A stretch of DNA of 64,000 nt, from the NCBI RefSeq assembly GCF_007197575.1, contig NZ_CP041616.1, positions 620,001-684,000 on the forward strand, read 5' to 3'. The position numbers were made by a program, and so were the translations under genes. Positions within the stretch are counted from its first letter, which is position 1; every line of letters begins with the position of its first letter. Below, piece by piece: positions 61,294-64,000 of the stretch. The notes beneath the pieces are model-generated. The model made no database searches, was not told the origin of the DNA, and saw only the letters and a list, made by a program, of their open reading frames with translations. This stretch comes from Ornithinimicrobium ciconiae. Lineage in GTDB: Bacteria > Actinomycetota > Actinomycetes > Actinomycetales > Dermatophilaceae.

Positions 61294-62187
61294 ATGGTCG
61301 ACTGCGTTGTCATCGTTGTCTCCTACCGGAGCGCGCGCGACGTGAAGGACCTGTTGAGCACGATCCCGCAAGCAGTCGGCTCTCTGTCATGGCGAGCCGT
61401 TGTCGTGAATAACGACGAGGGGGACGATCTGGCCCCTACAGTGGCAGAACATCCGGAAGCTGAAGTGGTTGAGGCGGGTGCCAACCTGGGCTATGCCGGC
61501 GGGATCAACCTCGGCCGGAGCGTCGCGCCGCCCTCCACCTGGACCGTCTTCCTGAACCCCGACCTCACACTGGACCCGGAGTCCATCGCACATCTCGTGG
61601 CAGAGGTTGGTGCGCACGACGCTGCGGTTCCCCTGATCCGGAACCGCGCCGGGGAACTCCAACGCTCGCTGCGCCGCGAGCCGAGCGTTCTGAGGTCACT
61701 GGGCGACGCACTGGTGGGGAACCGTTGGCCGGGGCGCCCGGCCTTCCTCAGCGAGACCGTCCGCATGCCTGCGGTCTACGAGGTTCCGGGCGCCGTGGAC
61801 TGGGCCACCGGGGCTGCGCTTGTCGTGCCCACGGCTCTGGCCGATGCCGTGGGGCGCTGGGATCAGGACACGTTCTTTCTCTACTCTGAGGAGACCGACT
61901 ACTGCCGTCGTCTGCGCGCGGCCGGGGCCCAGATCCGTTTCGTACCCGAGGCCGTCGTGCGGCACCAGGGTGCCGGGTCGGGCAGTTCCGACGCTCTGCA
62001 TGCGCTGCTCGAGGTCAACCGGGTCCGCTATTACCGGAAGTGGCACGGGGTGCTCACCGCGACGGCCTTCGCCGCGGTGGTGGTGCTCAACAACCTACTC
62101 CGCAGCCACCGGGCACGTAGTCGGGCTGCGCTGCGTGCCCTGGTGTCGCCGACGACGCGGGCCGCCCTGCCCGGTGGTGCGCGATGA
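61294..62187 (+). CDS. GT2 glycosyltransferase, rhamnosyltransferase-like
   Basis: A 297-residue GT-A transferase. ATG 61294 has GGAGGT upstream; the extension upstream to 60976 is a shadow of the methyltransferase strand. Motifs: CVVIVVSYRSARDVKDLL, GANLGYAGGINLGRS, FLNPDLTLDP (DxD-like), GAALVVPTALADAVGRWDQDTFFLYSEETDYCRRL. The C-terminal tail has one hydrophobic helix (about 250-268). It overlaps the next gene by 4 nt. Confidence 0.9.
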   Translation: MVDCVVIVVSYRSARDVKDLLSTIPQAVGSLSWRAVVVNNDEGDDLAPTVAEHPEAEVVEAGANLGYAGGINLGRSVAPPSTWTVFLNPDLTLDPESIAHLVAEVGAHDAAVPLIRNRAGELQRSLRREPSVLRSLGDALVGNRWPGRPAFLSETVRMPAVYEVPGAVDWATGAALVVPTALADAVGRWDQDTFFLYSEETDYCRRLRAAGAQIRFVPEAVVRHQGAGSGSSDALHALLEVNRVRYYRKWHGVLTATAFAAVVVLNNLLRSHRARSRAALRALVSPTTRAALPGGAR

Positions 62188-63029
62188 CTACCCCGCTCGG
62201 CAGCATCGTGATCGCTGCGCACAACGAGGAGTCGGTCATCGGACGCACCCTGGCGCATTTCACCGGCGTGCTGGCCGACGGTCTTGTCGATGTGGTGGTG
62301 GTCTGCAATGGGTGCAGCGACCGCACAGCGGAGGTGGCCCGCGGATTCCGTGGCGTGCGGGCACTCGAGCTCGAGCGGCCCTCAAAGACCGCTGCCCTGC
62401 GAGAGGGTGATCGTGTCGCGGTGGCGGGGCCCCGCATCTATCTCGACGCGGATGTCGAGCTGACTGGTCGGGCAGCGGTGGCGACGCTTCGAGCGCTGGC
62501 AGACGGTGCGCTCGCGGGACGGCCCCGGCACACCTTTGATGCAGGAAAGGCACCCTGGGCGGTGCGGCGCTGGTATGCCGTGCGGGAGCAGCTGCCGTCG
62601 GTCTCCCGTGCGTTGTGGGGAGCCGGGTGCTATGGGCTCTCTGAGCAGGGTAGGGCCCGGTTCGGCGAATTCCCGGAGATCCTGGGTGACGATGTCTTTA
62701 TCGACTCCCTGTTCACCGCTGACGAGGTGACGATCATCCCCACAGACCCGGTGATCGTGCGCACTCCGCGCACAGTGACGGACCTCGTCCGGACCAAAAC
62801 CCGCAGCTATCGCTCTCAGGAGCACGTCGTCGAGGAAGTCGGGCGGCCCCGTCTCTCGCGAGCCCAACGACGGCAGGCAGGCGACCTTTGGTCACTCCTG
62901 CGTCGTCGACCAACCAACGTCGTGGATGTCGGCGTCTACCTCGCCGTTCTTACGGTCTCGCGACTGCGTGCCCGAGTCGACTCCTCGTCGCGGTGGGAGC
63001 GCGACACGAGTTCCCGGAGAACTGACTGA
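62184..63029 (+). CDS. GT2-family glycosyltransferase
   Basis: A 281-residue GT-A transferase starting at ATG 62184, overlapping the previous gene (ATGA). Motifs: GSIVIAAHNEESVIGRTLAHF, VVVVCNGCSDRTAEVARGF, IYLDADVELTG (DxD) and the acceptor region GAGCYGLSEQGRARFGEFPEILGDDVFID. It is coupled to the first GT2 and so probably adds the next sugar. Its 3' end (138 nt) is antisense to the C-terminus of the polymerase gene. Confidence 0.88.
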   Translation: MTTPLGSIVIAAHNEESVIGRTLAHFTGVLADGLVDVVVVCNGCSDRTAEVARGFRGVRALELERPSKTAALREGDRVAVAGPRIYLDADVELTGRAAVATLRALADGALAGRPRHTFDAGKAPWAVRRWYAVREQLPSVSRALWGAGCYGLSEQGRARFGEFPEILGDDVFIDSLFTADEVTIIPTDPVIVRTPRTVTDLVRTKTRSYRSQEHVVEEVGRPRLSRAQRRQAGDLWSLLRRRPTNVVDVGVYLAVLTVSRLRARVDSSSRWERDTSSRRTD

Positions 63030-64000
63030 ACGCTGCTCCAACAGACCCGCCATAAGTGGAGTGGTAACGAACTTGTCCCCAGGAGCAGCCACCTGCAGAG
63101 GACGCGAGATCGTGGTGCCGTCCAGGCGCCACAGGGCTCCTGCGGCCCCGATCAGGATGCACATGGTCGCGAGAAACGTCGCGAAGGAGAACGAGTCGAA
63201 GGTGCCGCTCGCCACCACTGCCGCTGGCATCGTGACGGCGAGGGTGTGGCCCAGGTGCCGGGTCTCCTCGTCTTTCCCGCGGAGTCGGACGCTGCGACCC
63301 AGCCAGTGGGGGATCAGGAAGAACAGTAGGAAGGCGGCAACGCCGATCACGCCATTGGCGATCAGGAACATGTAGATCTGGTTGTCCAGCAGGAGGAACT
63401 CCTCGGGACTGACCATCCCGGATCCCCACCCGAGAATCGGGCGCTCGTGCCACAGTCGGAGGACGGTCGCCGTGCGGTCAATTCGGTCCTGGACGCTGGG
63501 ATCGTTCTCGACATTCATGAACAGGGCTTTGATCGTGCCCAGGACGCCACGGTTGAGCACGTGGAAGGCAGCGGTTGCCACAAACGCCAGCACTAGTGCG
63601 TTGTAACGCTGTCTCCACGGCCAGACGATTGCCATCATGGCCATGGCGACAACGACGGTCACGATGGCTGACCGCGAGATAGAAAACGGGATGCCCACGG
63701 CAATAATCCCGACGGCGATCCAACGCCGCTGCCGGGTGACACCTCTCGGTGCGAAGAGTGCGAAGTGCAGTGCGATGGGAAGGACGAGGGCGAGCACCAC
63801 GCCAAATTCGATGTAGTGATTTGCGGTGCCAGCCACACGAGCAAAATTACCGTCGCCGCGACTGCCCACGACAATCAGATCGGAGTTGAGCCGCAGGCCA
63901 GGGATCCGGATGTATCGCGTCAGGTCGACAATCCGGAAGAACTGAAGCGTGCCGACCAGCGACATGGCACACGCAAAGGCAACCACCATCCGCAGCAGAC
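62892..64000 (-). CDS. O-antigen ligase/polymerase family, N-terminus outside window
   Basis: Partial gene; the open frame continues past base 64000, so the start is not in the window. At least 369 residues with about eight membrane helices. Family signs are PFSISRSAIVTVVVAM and the long periplasmic loop DRIDRTATVLRLWHERPILGWGSGM. The last ~100 residues from TISRPLQVAAPGDKF are soluble and basic, and 46 of them are encoded antisense to the GT2 gene. A second Wzy_C protein beside the one at 35765 suggests polymerase plus ligase functions. Confidence 0.85.
   Translation of the reverse strand, partial: LLRMVVAFACAMSLVGTLQFFRIVDLTRYIRIPGLRLNSDLIVVGSRGDGNFARVAGTANHYIEFGVVLALVLPIALHFALFAPRGVTRQRRWIAVGIIAVGIPFSISRSAIVTVVVAMAMMAIVWPWRQRYNALVLAFVATAAFHVLNRGVLGTIKALFMNVENDPSVQDRIDRTATVLRLWHERPILGWGSGMVSPEEFLLLDNQIYMFLIANGVIGVAAFLLFFLIPHWLGRSVRLRGKDEETRHLGHTLAVTMPAAVVASGTFDSFSFATFLATMCILIGAAGALWRLDGTTISRPLQVAAPGDKFVTTPLMAGLLEQRSVSSPGTRVALPPRRGVDSGTQSRDRKNGEVDADIHDVGWSTTQE

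Noticed and set aside
1..64000. Prophage or insertion sequences
   Set aside because: No transposase, integrase, terminase or phage structural motif was found on either strand.

Overview
The window is high-GC chromosomal DNA from an actinobacterium, most likely in the Micrococcales; an Intrasporangiaceae-like host is a guess from gene style. Supporting signs are frequent GTG starts, ATGA/GTGA/TGATG gene overlaps, a GTP-type PEP carboxykinase, an LCP cell-wall ligase, a SigE-family sigma factor with a coupled membrane partner, a luciferase-like F420-type oxidoreductase, and at least two leaderless-looking vapBC promoters.

Region 1 (1-10.6 kb) is a compact stress/envelope locus: an Hsp70-like ATPase, a C39-like papain-fold protein with a C-terminal membrane anchor, two dynamin-like GTPases, an ECF sigma factor, a small acidic His/Asp-repeat protein, then a large membrane Fe-S reductase and a DUF2254 membrane protein. 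Three of these genes (Hsp70, C39, first GTPase) have the same promoter architecture, GGGAACATC-N15-CTC(T/A)AA, the signature of one ECF regulon. Dynamin-like pair plus Fe-S reductase recalls the mycobacterial iniBAC neighbourhood (from memory, Rv0338c lies beside it). This is the best candidate for an undescribed system in the window.

Region 2 (10.7-27.2 kb) is mostly housekeeping: cysK-cysE, a striking 20-bp hairpin followed by 32-nt tandem repeats, a YtxH protein, a MalY-type aminotransferase, tRNA-Ser(TGA), a cold-shock gene, an LCP protein, tRNA-Ser(GCT), a glycosyltransferase coupled to pckG, tRNA-Arg(ACG), a first vapBC, a degraded stretch, an LLM oxidoreductase, and a sigma factor with its probable membrane-anchored partner.

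Region 3 (27.3-64 kb) is a long, mosaic surface-polysaccharide locus. It holds a Wzx flippase, two O-antigen ligase/polymerase proteins, about ten glycosyltransferases (one a GT4-GT2 fusion), a pyruvyltransferase, acyl- and acetyltransferases, an ABC exporter and a QueC-like PP-loop protein. It is interrupted at 40.3-43.2 kb by a housekeeping island (TIGR03085-type protein, def, a second vapBC, a PH-domain protein, a 55-aa protein). The right half adds carrier-protein chemistry: an AMP-forming ligase, an SGNH hydrolase and AcpS in one operon; an acyl carrier protein coupled to a glycosyltransferase and a beta-helix lipoprotein; and an ACP-like protein lacking the carrier serine coupled to AsnB and a NadE-like enzyme. 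Together these suggest a Dlt-like acylation or amidation of the exported glycan. That is inference; no substrate can be read from the sequence.
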